Assembly: GCF_040901545.1 (NCBI RefSeq)
Contig: NZ_JBBDYL010000005.1
Span: 146,721-210,720 of the forward strand
Direction: 5' to 3'
Origin: Sulfuricaulis sp040901545
GTDB taxonomy: Bacteria; Pseudomonadota; Gammaproteobacteria; Acidiferrobacterales; Sulfurifustaceae
Length of the DNA: 64,000 nucleotides
A model generated the notes under the pieces. It was not told the DNA's origin. It searched no databases and saw only the letters and a program-made list of their open reading frames with translations. Of the stretch, positions 41,170 through 50,007 are shown piece by piece. The first letter of the stretch is position 1. The number at the start of each line of letters is the position of its first letter. The position numbers were made by a program, and so were the translations under genes.

Positions 41170-41376
41170 ATGAACTTACAGGAGGTGCGGGACAAGGCGT
41201 CTGCGCTGGGTATCGATCATGGCTGGAGCACCCCGATGCCGGTTCTGATCAGGGCCATCCAACGGCACGAAGGGAGTTCCTCCTGTTTTGGCACGGACGA
41301 ACGTTATACCTGCCTGAACTTCCAATGTCCGTGGCGCGCGGATTGCCTGAAACCGATCGCCGAATGGATGCGATGA
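41170..41376 (+). CDS. Small SAP-domain-like protein
   Basis: 68 residues: MNLQEVRDKASALGIDHGWS, then MPVLIRAIQRHEG and a Cys pair region (CLNFQCPWRADCLKP). The helix-extended-helix pattern resembles SAP/Rho N-domain nucleic-acid binders, and similar small proteins occur beside metal and redox genes. AGGAGG lies upstream. Function unknown. Confidence 0.75.
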   Translation: MNLQEVRDKASALGIDHGWSTPMPVLIRAIQRHEGSSSCFGTDERYTCLNFQCPWRADCLKPIAEWMR

Positions 41377-41416
41377 ATTATGGGCGCTTCAATAAAGCCG
41401 CGCACGGAGTATCGCC

Positions 41417-41579
41417 ATGACTGAAAACCAACCGTCAGGGTCGGGCCCGTGGTGGTATTCGAAATCGGGCCTGGTGCTGCTGGCCTTCGCCGCGATCGCC
41501 GCCTTTTTTGGTCACCGAACACCGGGCGCTGTGGCGCGCCGGCAGTTCGTCGAATGAATCCACGAGGAGGGCACCATGA
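41417..41579 (+). pseudogene. Frameshifted DUF2933-like gene copy
   Basis: The N-terminus MTENQPSGSGPWWYSKSGLV and LAFAAIAAFF parallels the next gene (FWRSRTGWIFLTFLAIAVYF). At a run of six T (41514-41519) the frame is lost. Reading with one T fewer gives FLVTEHRALW, the DUF2933 continuation, and ends at a TGA that overlaps the next gene's ATG (ATGA). A single T insertion explains this; a sequencing error is the alternative. The product ends truncated at 46 residues. Confidence 0.72.
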
Positions 41580-41812
41580 ATCACGAGCACCCGCATCGAC
41601 CCGAACCCTTCTGGCGCTCGCGCACGGGCTGGATATTTCTGACCTTTCTCGCCATCGCCGTCTATTTTCTGGTTATGGAACACAAGGCGCATCTGTCCGG
41701 GCTTCTTTACTACCTGCCGTTCCTGCTGCTTCTCGCCTGCCCGCTGCTGCATTTCTTCGGACACGGCGGGCATGGCGGCGAATCACGCAAAGGAGACGAT
41801 CATGAGCACTGA
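41576..41812 (+). CDS. DUF2933 small membrane protein
   Basis: 78 residues. One or two hydrophobic segments (WIFLTFLAIAVYFLV, YYLPFLLLLACPLLHFF), then a His/Gly-rich tail (GHGGHGGESRKGDDHEH) that could bind metal. It overlaps the following methyltransferase-like gene by 11 bases and is preceded by CGAGGAGGG. Commonly found in copper/silver clusters. Confidence 0.85.
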   Translation: MNHEHPHRPEPFWRSRTGWIFLTFLAIAVYFLVMEHKAHLSGLLYYLPFLLLLACPLLHFFGHGGHGGESRKGDDHEH

Positions 41813-42461
41813 TACCGGTGTTCCCGACTACGGCCTCTGGACACTGGTCGTGATCAACTCGGCCGTGTTCATCATCTTTCTCTACAGCTTCGCCAAGCCG
41901 CAAACGACGCGTGACTGGCGCTCCTTCGGCGCCATCTCGGCGTTCCTGGTGGCGCTGTTCACCGAGATGTACGGCTTTCCACTGACGATTTATCTTCTTT
42001 CAGGCTGGCTGCAAAGCCGTTATCCTGGCGTGGACTGGTTCGCGCACGACGCCGGTCACCTGCTCGAGACGCTGTTCGGCTGGAAGGCCAACCCGCATTT
42101 CGGGCCGTTTCATATGCTCAGTATGGTTTTCATCGCTGGCGGTTTCTGGCTGCTGGCCGCGGCATGGCGTGTGCTGTACGCGGCGCAGGCGGCGCACACC
42201 CTTGCCACTACCGGCCCTTACGCGCGCATCCGCCATCCGCAATACGTGGCCTTCGTGCTCATCATGCTCGGTTTTCTCGTGCAGTGGCCGACAATCCTGA
42301 CGCTGGCCATGTTCCCGGTGCTGGTCTACATGTACGTGCGCTTGGCGCGACGCGAGGAGCGCGAAGTCGAGCGCGAGTTCGGCACGGAGTACCGGCGCTA
42401 CGCGGCGTGCACGCCGGCGTTCTTTCCACGCCTCTCGTCATGGCAGGAAACCGTGACATAA
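41802..42461 (+). CDS. Isoprenylcysteine/phospholipid methyltransferase-like membrane protein
   Basis: 219 residues from ATG 41802, with AAAGGAG upstream. Five to six membrane helices; the signature TTGPYARIRHPQYVAFVLI and the C-terminal REEREVEREFGTEYRRY match the ICMT/PEMT methyltransferase fold that uses S-adenosylmethionine. The substrate is unknown; the family recurs with DUF2933 in metal clusters. Confidence 0.85.
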   Translation: MSTDTGVPDYGLWTLVVINSAVFIIFLYSFAKPQTTRDWRSFGAISAFLVALFTEMYGFPLTIYLLSGWLQSRYPGVDWFAHDAGHLLETLFGWKANPHFGPFHMLSMVFIAGGFWLLAAAWRVLYAAQAAHTLATTGPYARIRHPQYVAFVLIMLGFLVQWPTILTLAMFPVLVYMYVRLARREEREVEREFGTEYRRYAACTPAFFPRLSSWQETVT

Positions 42462-42623
42462 TTGCCGTGTGTGAGATGGCAAACACGGGAGGCGGAATGT
42501 AGTTTGGTCCTGAATGGCCTGCGCTATTGACCTGTGCGTGGCACACATGTTGTATATTGAACTACGTTTGAGGATTCATGAATTGATTAACGAGTCGGGC
42601 AGTCAATGCAAGGAGGGCGTGTC

Positions 42624-42845
42624 ATGAGTGGGCAATATATGAAAATGTTTCTCGCCGCAACAGCGGTTGTGTTCATGGCTGGGTGTACGAATATTGGCGA
42701 ATCCGTGGAGAACGCCGGGTACTTCAAGCAAGCGCGTGATCGTTCCGAGGCACTGCAAAAGCAGTTGCGGGAACGCGTGATGCATACCCAGATTGATCAG
42801 GAAAGACCCGCGCACCAGACGGAAGGCTACTTAACGCCTGGCTGA
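42624..42845 (+). CDS. Small lipoprotein
   Basis: 73 residues from ATG 42624, GGAGG upstream. Signal with lipobox FMAGC (Cys19), then a helical charged segment (YFKQARDRSEALQKQLRERV). Function unknown; probably outer-membrane anchored. Confidence 0.78.
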   Translation: MSGQYMKMFLAATAVVFMAGCTNIGESVENAGYFKQARDRSEALQKQLRERVMHTQIDQERPAHQTEGYLTPG

Positions 42846-43019
42846 TATTCGCTATCCGAGCCGGACCGGACGTGTGTTCAAGAATATCCAACGCTGACCA
42901 GTGCGGTGGTTCAACTGTAGCATTTTGTCACTGACACGCATGTCGTGTGATCGGTGGGGGTCTGCTGCAGCGTACCCAACGGCGGGAAAGGCGAGCGCAG
43001 GAAACCTGAGGAGGACTTT

Positions 43020-43223
43020 ATGGCAACAGACCCTGTATGCAACATGGCCGTTGAACCCGACAAGGCGGTAGACAAGGCCGAATATCAGGGAACCAATTAT
43101 TACTTCTGTTCCCACGACTGCCACAAGGCATTTACCGCTGAACCGGAAAAATATGCGCCTAAGAATGATACGCGGAATCCGCCTGCCATCGGCGCTGCTC
43201 GCGTCGGGCACCGGTCCCATTGA
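43020..43223 (+). CDS. YHS-domain protein
   Basis: 67 residues, preceded by GAGGAGG. A free-standing YHS domain (DPVCNMAVEPDKAVDKAEYQ, YYFCSHDCHKAF), closely like the YHS domain at the N-terminus of the copper ATPase at 35848. It probably binds Cu or Zn and may hand metal to that pump. Confidence 0.88.
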   Translation: MATDPVCNMAVEPDKAVDKAEYQGTNYYFCSHDCHKAFTAEPEKYAPKNDTRNPPAIGAARVGHRSH

Positions 43224-43827
43224 GACCATCGGCGACAACGGTGCGTGTTCTCCCGCGCGCAGTGAGATGCCAGCAAGTCAGCCGGTGTCGCTTCGCTTCC
43301 TGCGCCAGGATCCGAGTTCTGCGCGGAAAAGTCACTGTTCGATGACATGGGGCGGTGAGTGCCGATCTCCCGGTGGGTAAACCTCGGGACGTGACGGTGA
43401 CACTGCCAAAATCCGGTGAATACGAATAAACCTGCTGGTTGCGCAGGTACCGCGGTATGCGGGTAGCGCGTTAGCAATCCGATATGAAAAAGCGGAGTGA
43501 CAACCCCGCGCTCATTCTGTCGGAGGATTTGGATATTACCGAACTTGTGTGCCTTTACGTTCCGGGACCGCGAGGCAAATCACGACGGTCGAACCGGCAT
43601 CCTTTCTTTTTTTGTTTTACCGGATTTCACGGGTACCAGGGGATCAGTGATATATATGATAGAAATACCGCTGACCGTGAATCGTGTTACTAATACAAAA
43701 ATTCAGTTTCAACCCAGGCGATGGTTTACTGTACTGGCTTGACTGCAATATTTTGATATTCCTCAATGACAAGCCGGGTGTATCCAGACTATAAGATATT
43801 GAGGTATCCTGCGTTGCGGAGGGATAT
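43224..43827. other. Intergenic region, no supported gene
   Basis: Short open frames between 43484 and 43742 lack ribosome-binding sites and recognisable composition. Upstream of the next gene is an AT-rich stretch (43740-43810) with TTGACT at 43739-43744 and imperfect dyads (CCTCAAT / ATTGAGG) that may hold its promoter. Confidence 0.45.
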
Positions 43828-44247
43828 ATGGATACCAGGATTTCATTCATCGTTGTAGCCGGAATACTCGCGGTTTCAGCCACGGGTTGCACCCGGGACG
43901 TAAGCTTCAAAGCGGATGTGTATCCGGTACTGAGCCGGAATTGCCTTGCCTGTCACAAGCCCGGAGGCGAGGGTTACGCCGCGAGTGGCCTGAGCATGGA
44001 AAATCATGAGATGCTGATGAAGGGCACTAAATTCGGCCCCGTAATCGTGCCGGGCTCGAGCTTGAACAGTTCCTTGGTCCTTCTGATCGAACACAAAGCT
44101 GACCCCTCCATCAGTATGCCGAAACCCCGGAAGGATTTGACCGGGAAATCCCGGGCACATCTGTTGGCATGGTCTAGCGAACAACTCTCGACGGATGAGA
44201 TCGGCCTGATCAAAAAATGGATTGACCAGGGTGCGAAGAACAACTGA
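43828..44247 (+). CDS. Cytochrome c-like lipoprotein
   Basis: 139 residues. Lipobox SATGC near residue 21, then CLACH (about residue 40) in the context FKADVYPVLSRNCLACHKPG, as in planctomycete-type (PSCyt1) cytochrome domains, ending ADEIGLIKKWIDQGA-like (TDEIGLIKKWIDQGAKNN). A periplasmic or outer-membrane-anchored electron carrier upstream of the decaheme operon. Confidence 0.87.
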   Translation: MDTRISFIVVAGILAVSATGCTRDVSFKADVYPVLSRNCLACHKPGGEGYAASGLSMENHEMLMKGTKFGPVIVPGSSLNSSLVLLIEHKADPSISMPKPRKDLTGKSRAHLLAWSSEQLSTDEIGLIKKWIDQGAKNN

Positions 44248-44931
44248 TACGACAGGGGTATTGATTCAGACTTGAAGTTATCAAATATCTTGAGTTGAAA
44301 CAGGACTAAAACGCAGCTGGCCGTTTTCAACGCGTGGCAGTAATTCGACGTTTTCGAATCGCGGCCGTGGCCGCACCGGTTTATCCTCGGTTTTATTTCC
44401 TTTCTTGAAATCCATGTCGAGTAATCAGCGGCATGAAACAGGTCGGCGTCGGAGCGGTCTGGGCTAAAAGAATGACGATTTTCGGCACACGCGCGGGCCG
44501 TCGTCAATAAACGCTCGATGCATTTTTTTACGAATTTTTATCGCTTGGCATCGCCCATGCGGTAGCCACCGGTTCATCGGGTTACCCTGGTTTCACAAGG
44601 CGAAAACTCGTCGGCATTCATTACAAGCCACGGGTTTATTTCAATTATCGGCACGAAAGTCGGTGGAAACTTTTTTCATATCAGAAATTGATCTGCATCA
44701 ATGTCGGAAATTCCCACGTTGCTATTCTGGTATTAGTATTTAAGGTACCAACCCGGTTGTCCGCGAGGTGGCGTATGAAGATATATCAGTCTGTGTTTCC
44801 TCGATCAAGGCGGGCGGAATTCGTCAAGGCCGAGAAATGAGCGCGTCACGACAACCAGATCGCCGTTATCAGCGAAATACCCGGTTTCATGAAATTATTT
44901 TTTGCTTCGCAATCGTCACTGGAGAACGGAC
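44248..44931. other. Long intergenic region upstream of the decaheme operon
   Basis: 684 bases with no supported gene; small frames here have no start signals. The only clear element is the FNR-type box at 44688-44701. Base composition is AT-richer than the flanks, as in a regulatory region. Confidence 0.55.
44688..44701. promoter_or_regulatory. FNR-type binding site upstream of the decaheme operon
   Basis: TTGAT-CTGC-ATCAA, a perfect FNR/CRP-superfamily palindrome, 231 bases before the decaheme cytochrome start. It suggests induction at low oxygen; no matching -10/-35 pair was fixed. Confidence 0.75.
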
Positions 44932-45909
44932 ATGAATCTTTTTTCTATGCAGGCAGCGCGCGGCAGGGTCGAGGGACACATGAAATCGTCAACAAAGTGG
45001 CGACTATCGATCGTTCTTCTGCTATGGGGGGTCACGGGTTTAATTGAGCCGGCGGTTGCTGAGGACCAGCCAGCCAAGGAAGTCAAACCGGTCTGCACCA
45101 CGTGTCATGTCGATACCGTGGAGGGCCCGATCCTATCCATGCGCAAGACCCGCCATGGTGTGAAGGCCGATGAGCGCACACCTACCTGCACCAACTGCCA
45201 TGGGACTAGTGAGGCGCATATAGCGAGCATCATCTCGGGTCAGCAGGATAAAGTGAAACCCGACCGCACGTTCACCAAAAACTCCACCACACCGGTCGAT
45301 GTCCGCAATCAGACGTGTTTGACCTGCCATCAGGGTGGAAAACGCATCCACTGGTCGATGAGCGCGCATTCGGCGAACGACGTGGCCTGCGCCACATGCC
45401 ACCAGGTTCACGCAGTCCAAGACAAGGTACGCGACAAACACACCCAGACCGAAGTGTGCTTCACCTGTCACAAGGATAAGCGTGCGGAGATCAGGCGGCC
45501 TTCGCGTCATCCTATCCTCGAAGGCAAGGTGGCCTGTTCCGATTGCCATAACCCGCATGGTACCGCCGGGGAAAAACAACTGGTCCGCGACAATGTGAAT
45601 GATACCTGCTACGCCTGCCACATGGAAAAGCGTGGCCCGTTTGTGCGCACCCATCAGCCGGTGCAGGAGAACTGCGCCATTTGCCATAACCCCCACGGGT
45701 CGACGTTGCCCAATCTGCTTAGGGTGCGCCCGCCGTATCTCTGCCAGGAGTGCCACGAGCCGACCAGCCACCGTGGCAACATCGGTTCGCTCACCGGGAC
45801 CAGCACCAGCGCGAATCTGGCGGCGCGGGGTTGCTTGAATTGCCACACCAATATTCATGGCACCAACAATCCGGCGGATATTTCCAATGAACGTACCTTC
45901 CGGCGTTAG
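44932..45909 (+). CDS. Decaheme c-type cytochrome, DmsE/MtrA family
   Basis: 325 residues with GGAGAA before ATG 44932 (MNLFSMQ); an inner ATG at 44980 is an alternative. N-terminal export signal (WRLSIVLLLWGVTGLIEPAVA). Ten CXXCH motifs are visible (CTTCH, CTNCH, CLTCH, CATCH, CFTCH, CSDCH, CYACH, CAICH, CQECH, CLNCH). Such proteins sit inside an MtrB-type barrel and carry electrons across the outer membrane, for Fe(II) oxidation (MtoA/PioA) or external reduction (MtrA/DmsE). Direction is not decided by the sequence. Followed 22 bases later by mtrB. Confidence 0.94.
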   Translation: MNLFSMQAARGRVEGHMKSSTKWRLSIVLLLWGVTGLIEPAVAEDQPAKEVKPVCTTCHVDTVEGPILSMRKTRHGVKADERTPTCTNCHGTSEAHIASIISGQQDKVKPDRTFTKNSTTPVDVRNQTCLTCHQGGKRIHWSMSAHSANDVACATCHQVHAVQDKVRDKHTQTEVCFTCHKDKRAEIRRPSRHPILEGKVACSDCHNPHGTAGEKQLVRDNVNDTCYACHMEKRGPFVRTHQPVQENCAICHNPHGSTLPNLLRVRPPYLCQECHEPTSHRGNIGSLTGTSTSANLAARGCLNCHTNIHGTNNPADISNERTFRR

Positions 45910-45931
45910 TCGATATATGGGGTAAACGATC

Positions 45932-47947
45932 ATGAATACTCTGACGCACAAAGTTATCTCACCGATCGCCCTGGCCGCGGCCCTGCTTTTCGTGATCGGC
46001 CCGGGTCAAGCGGCCGAAGTCGATGAAGTTTCCGCTAAACCCGAGAGCACTATCAGTGTGGGAGCCGGCTACGTCTCCGACGATAACCGGCGCTTCGGCC
46101 AGTATACCGGTTTGCGTGACAACGGTTTTTACGGGTTAATCGATCTCGACATGGTCTTGCGGGACGATGACACCGGAACCTGGACGATGCTCGATGGTCG
46201 CAACCTGGGACTGCCCAATCGCGAGCTTCGCTTCGAGCACAACAAGCAAGGCGACTGGAAGTATTTCCTGGAGGTCGACCAGACCCCCCGTTACGAGCCG
46301 TTCCAGGCCACTACCGCCGTCTCCGGCATTGGCACGCCGGATTTGACCGTGCCTTCGGCCGCCACGGCCGGCGTACCCGTTGATCTGAAAACCAGGCGCG
46401 ACACGGTTGGACTTGGATTCGGCAAACACCTTTCCAGAGAACTCGATATCCAAGTGCGTTTCCGGCAGCAGGAAAAGACCGGAGAACGGATTTTCGCGCG
46501 TGGCACGCCCGGAATTTTTCAATTCACTCCGGAACCGATCGACTCCACGACCCGCCAGATCGAGGCCACCGTCGGCTATACGGGAAAGCAACTGCAACTG
46601 TCCGGCGGCTATTACGGAACCGCGTACGATAATCACAATACCGCCTTGAACATCACCGAAACCGGAGGCTCGACCTCGCTGAGCGGGTTCACCCCGATCG
46701 GATTGCCGCCCGACAACGAATCACACCAGCTTTTCCTGGCCGGGGGCTACAGCTTCAGCAACACCACGCGGGGGACATTCAAGGCCGCCTACTCCCGGCT
46801 GACCCAGAACGACGCCTTCATCCTCCCATCCTTGCCGGGACGGACGGATTTAGGCGGCAAAATTGACGCGTCCTTGCTCCAGGCCGGCATAACCGCGCGC
46901 CCCATGCCCAAGCTGTCGCTGCTGGCCAATCTGCGTTACGAAAACCGCAGCGACAAGACGCCCGTGGAGGATTATTTCAGCGGTGCGAGCACCACGGCGA
47001 CTGGCGAAAACGAACCGCGCTCCATCAAAACCATCGCGGGAAAGGTCGAGGCGAATTACGCTTTGCCCGCGGGATTCCGCCTGACCGGTGGCATCGAGCA
47101 TGACATAAAGGATCGCAACTTTTCGGCGGTTCGCGTCGTGAGCGCGCGGGAAGAAACCGAGGAAACGTCGTATCGGCTTGGACTGCGCCGCTCCATGTCG
47201 GAAACGGTTACCGGCAGCCTGACTTACATTCACAGCAACCGCACAGGGTCCGATTTTCTGACGACCGTTTTGACCACCGGTGCCGCGGGCAGCAATCTCA
47301 TTGCGCCGGTGCATCTGGCCGACCGCGATCGCGATAAAGTTCGCTTGACAATGAACTGGATGCCGAGCGAACCGTTGTCGTTCCAGTTGATGACGGACTA
47401 CGCCGAAGACGACTATTCTTCGCGCACCGCGGCGGATCTGGGTATCCGAAAAGGCAAGGCGGAGAACTACGCACTCGACGCGACCTACGTGTTTTCGGAT
47501 ACGTGGCAGGGAAGCGCGTGGATTTCCCAAAACAAAAATCGGATCGACCAGGCAACGAGTACCTCGGGTGGACAGCTTTGGTTCGCGGCCCTCCGCAGCA
47601 CCGGCGATGCGTTCGGCCTGAGTCTGCTCAACAAACCGACAAAAAAACTCGAGCTGGGGGCGGAGCTTCAATACGCCAGCTACAACGACAAGTTTGGCCA
47701 GGAGGCCATCACCGGCGCCGCCATCACGTCACCGCCCGATATCAATACCCAAATCACCGGCCTGCAATTGACGGCCAAGTACGCGCTTCAGAAGAATATG
47801 GGTGTCCGGGTGGTTTACGGGTATCAGCGCTGGAGCACGGATGATTGGACCTGGGCCACCTGGACATATCTCGACGGCACGCAACTGATGGAGGATTTGG
47901 ATAAGCGGGTTCACTTTATCGGCACCTCTGTCTATTACAACTGGTGA
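45932..47947 (+). CDS. MtrB/PioB-family outer-membrane barrel protein
   Basis: 671 residues. Signal peptide (IALAAALLFVIGPGQA), then a repetitive beta-barrel, with alternating aromatic strands such as YVSDDNRRFGQYTGLRDNGF and TDLGGKIDASLLQAGITARP, ending YYNW, an outer-membrane C-terminus. It shelters the decaheme cytochrome as a transmembrane electron conduit. No partner surface multiheme cytochrome or inner-membrane CymA-like gene is in the window. Confidence 0.93.
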   Translation: MNTLTHKVISPIALAAALLFVIGPGQAAEVDEVSAKPESTISVGAGYVSDDNRRFGQYTGLRDNGFYGLIDLDMVLRDDDTGTWTMLDGRNLGLPNRELRFEHNKQGDWKYFLEVDQTPRYEPFQATTAVSGIGTPDLTVPSAATAGVPVDLKTRRDTVGLGFGKHLSRELDIQVRFRQQEKTGERIFARGTPGIFQFTPEPIDSTTRQIEATVGYTGKQLQLSGGYYGTAYDNHNTALNITETGGSTSLSGFTPIGLPPDNESHQLFLAGGYSFSNTTRGTFKAAYSRLTQNDAFILPSLPGRTDLGGKIDASLLQAGITARPMPKLSLLANLRYENRSDKTPVEDYFSGASTTATGENEPRSIKTIAGKVEANYALPAGFRLTGGIEHDIKDRNFSAVRVVSAREETEETSYRLGLRRSMSETVTGSLTYIHSNRTGSDFLTTVLTTGAAGSNLIAPVHLADRDRDKVRLTMNWMPSEPLSFQLMTDYAEDDYSSRTAADLGIRKGKAENYALDATYVFSDTWQGSAWISQNKNRIDQATSTSGGQLWFAALRSTGDAFGLSLLNKPTKKLELGAELQYASYNDKFGQEAITGAAITSPPDINTQITGLQLTAKYALQKNMGVRVVYGYQRWSTDDWTWATWTYLDGTQLMEDLDKRVHFIGTSVYYNW

Positions 47948-48555
47948 TGGCGACAGGTGGACTGGCGCGTGCTGCTACAGGGCGGGAGCGGAGACGATCG
48001 ATGCTGACAGGATTCCGGCTCACGATCGGAGCGGATGGCATCAACCAAGGCGGCGTGGATTGTTAGTTTGGCGGGGGGCTTCATCGGGGTCATTGTCTGG
48101 TGCTGTTGGTTATATCAGCCGCCAGTGACGATCACTATCTGACCACAACCTATCGAACGTAATCTCCTTCAGTAATCATTATTGTGGAGGAGGAAATCTA
48201 TGTTAACCGTAGATTGCCTCGGCCATTTGCCTAAGGTCTTGCCGCCGCGATTCCTTTAATTCATCACGAAAGTCACGATTGTTGTCGCGCAACTCCGTTT
48301 TGTCATCCCTCAGTTCACGTTGTTCTGCTCCATGACTACTAAATCGCTAATCAGAACCGTTATTAATTTTTAAATTAACGAATGAACTATCGGATTGTTT
48401 TCGAATTTACGCGCCCGTTTTCGCATCACTAGATAGGCAAAAATAAACGTTTAGGATCAGCAAGCTAGCACCAACAACGTCATGGGTGCCGGGCATATAC
48501 CCCGAGTCGTGAAAGGAAGAAGATTTCTTGTGACGATCATATTATTCTCTGCCGT
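47948..48555. other. Intergenic region after mtrB
   Basis: Apart from the small membrane frame at 48035, no gene is supported. On the minus strand 48207-48336 reads as charged coiled-coil (AEQRELRDDKTELRD, RDFRDELKESRRQDLRQ) with no start codon, possibly a gene remnant. The 48340-48480 stretch is AT-rich. Confidence 0.5.
48035..48142 (+). CDS. Possible 35-residue membrane peptide
   Basis: MASTKAAWIVSLAGGFIGVI, then VWCCWLYQPPVTITI: one hydrophobic helix with vicinal cysteines. GGAG lies 4-7 bases upstream. Downstream of mtrB by 87 bases. No family recognised; could be chance. Confidence 0.4.
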   Translation: MASTKAAWIVSLAGGFIGVIVWCCWLYQPPVTITI

Positions 48556-49245
48556 ATGACATCACTCCGTGAACTTTCACTCGAGGATTTGCGCGCCCGC
48601 GCGGTGAAAACATTTCGCCGGGGAGGCGGTTCGCGCCCCGATGTGCTGCTCATCAGAGCGGGCAATGAGCAAGCCGTCCTGAAGGATTACAGCCGGGCCG
48701 ATCCCTGGTTCGGACGTTTGGTGGGCCCGCTGTCGATACGCCGGGAGTCGCGCGCACTCAAGCAACTCGAAGGAGTCCAAGGCGTGCCGCGGTTGCTGCG
48801 AATCGTGGGACACAACGCGTTGTTGCTGGAGTACATTCCGGGCACGAGCGCGCGCGAGGTCCCGGCCGGCGGATTGCCGCCACAATTCTTCGAGAGATTT
48901 TACCGGCTGGTGGACCGGCTGCATGAATTCGGCGTGGCCCATTGCGATTTGCGCAGCGAGGGAAACATCCTGGTGGGCGCCGATGGCGAACCGCACGCGG
49001 TGGATTTCACGGCGCACTTCCGCCGCGGACGCGAATGGAACCTGGCGGCCCGTTGGATTTACGGGAAATTCTGTGAGGCCGACCGGGTGGCTGTCGCGCG
49101 CCTTAAGAACAGCCGCGCCCCGGAATTATTGACCGAAACCGAGAAGCAGGCGCTCGCCCGCGACCGCAATACGTGGCTGGAAAAAACGGCGCGATATGTC
49201 GGCAAGAGCGTGCGGAACATCAGCCGGTTCTTGTTGACGCGTTGA
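48556..49245 (+). CDS. Lipopolysaccharide-kinase/RIO-like protein kinase
   Basis: 229 residues of the protein-kinase fold. A glycine/lysine N-lobe (EQAVLKDYSRAD), catalytic loop HCDLRSEGNILV and metal motif AVDFTAHF are visible, resembling Kdo/heptose kinases (WaaP/InaA-like). Substrate unknown. The start ATG at 48556 is the first plausible one; the Shine-Dalgarno is weak. It is 72 bases upstream of rpe. Confidence 0.82.
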   Translation: MTSLRELSLEDLRARAVKTFRRGGGSRPDVLLIRAGNEQAVLKDYSRADPWFGRLVGPLSIRRESRALKQLEGVQGVPRLLRIVGHNALLLEYIPGTSAREVPAGGLPPQFFERFYRLVDRLHEFGVAHCDLRSEGNILVGADGEPHAVDFTAHFRRGREWNLAARWIYGKFCEADRVAVARLKNSRAPELLTETEKQALARDRNTWLEKTARYVGKSVRNISRFLLTR

Positions 49246-49317
49246 CGTCATTCCGGGCAGGGATAACGGAAAACCGGCACGTGGCTTTCTTCCTCGCGGC
49301 AGTTACAATTTGAAACC

Positions 49318-50007
49318 ATGCGTGAATACCTGATTGCCGCATCCATCCTTTCGGCTGATTTTGCCCGCTTGGGCGAGGAAGTTGACAACGTGCTCGCCTC
49401 GGGCGCCGACATGGTGCATTTCGACGTGATGGACAATCATTACGTGCCGAACCTGACCGTTGGCCCGCTGGTTTGCGAGGCATTGCGCAAGCATGGCGTG
49501 AAAGCCACCATTGACGTGCACCTGATGGTAAAACCGGTGGATCGCATCATTCCCGACTTCGCCGAGGCCGGCGCGACTTATATTACGTTTCATCCGGAAG
49601 CCACCGGACACATCGATCGCAGCCTGCAGCTGGTGCGTGACTCGGGTTGCCGTTCCGGCCTCGTGTTCAACCCGGCCACCCCGATCGACTATTTGAATTA
49701 CGTGGTGGACAAGGTCGACATGGTGCTGCTCATGTCGGTGAATCCGGGTTTCGCCGGCCAGAGTTTCATTCACTCGTCACTCGCCAAGCTGCGCGCGGTC
49801 AGAAAGGTCATCGATGCCAGCGGGCGAAAAATTCGCCTCGAGATTGACGGTGGCGTGAAACTTGAAAATATCCGCGAGATTGCCGAAGCCGGCGCCGATA
49901 CCTTTGTCGCCGGCTCGGCGATCTTCAGTGCCGGCAACAGCACCGACCCCCGGCGCTACAATTCCGTCATCCAGGCTATGCGCAACGAGCTCGCCAAGGC
50001 CAAATAG
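49318..50007 (+). CDS. rpe: Ribulose-phosphate 3-epimerase
   Basis: Interconverts ribulose-5- and xylulose-5-phosphate; serves the Calvin cycle and pentose pathway. 229 residues. IAASILSADFARLGEE, MVHFDVMDNHYVPNLT (His/Asp metal site), VLLMSVNPGFAGQSF and the phosphate site LEIDGGVK are clear. gph overlaps its stop codon. Confidence 0.96.
   Translation: MREYLIAASILSADFARLGEEVDNVLASGADMVHFDVMDNHYVPNLTVGPLVCEALRKHGVKATIDVHLMVKPVDRIIPDFAEAGATYITFHPEATGHIDRSLQLVRDSGCRSGLVFNPATPIDYLNYVVDKVDMVLLMSVNPGFAGQSFIHSSLAKLRAVRKVIDASGRKIRLEIDGGVKLENIREIAEAGADTFVAGSAIFSAGNSTDPRRYNSVIQAMRNELAKAK

Noticed and set aside
43484..43742. Two overlapping small open frames
   Set aside because: No Shine-Dalgarno, atypical composition, no recognisable domain.
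48207..48336. Charged coiled-coil reading on the minus strand
   Set aside because: No start codon or ribosome-binding site; at most a remnant, so not listed as a gene.
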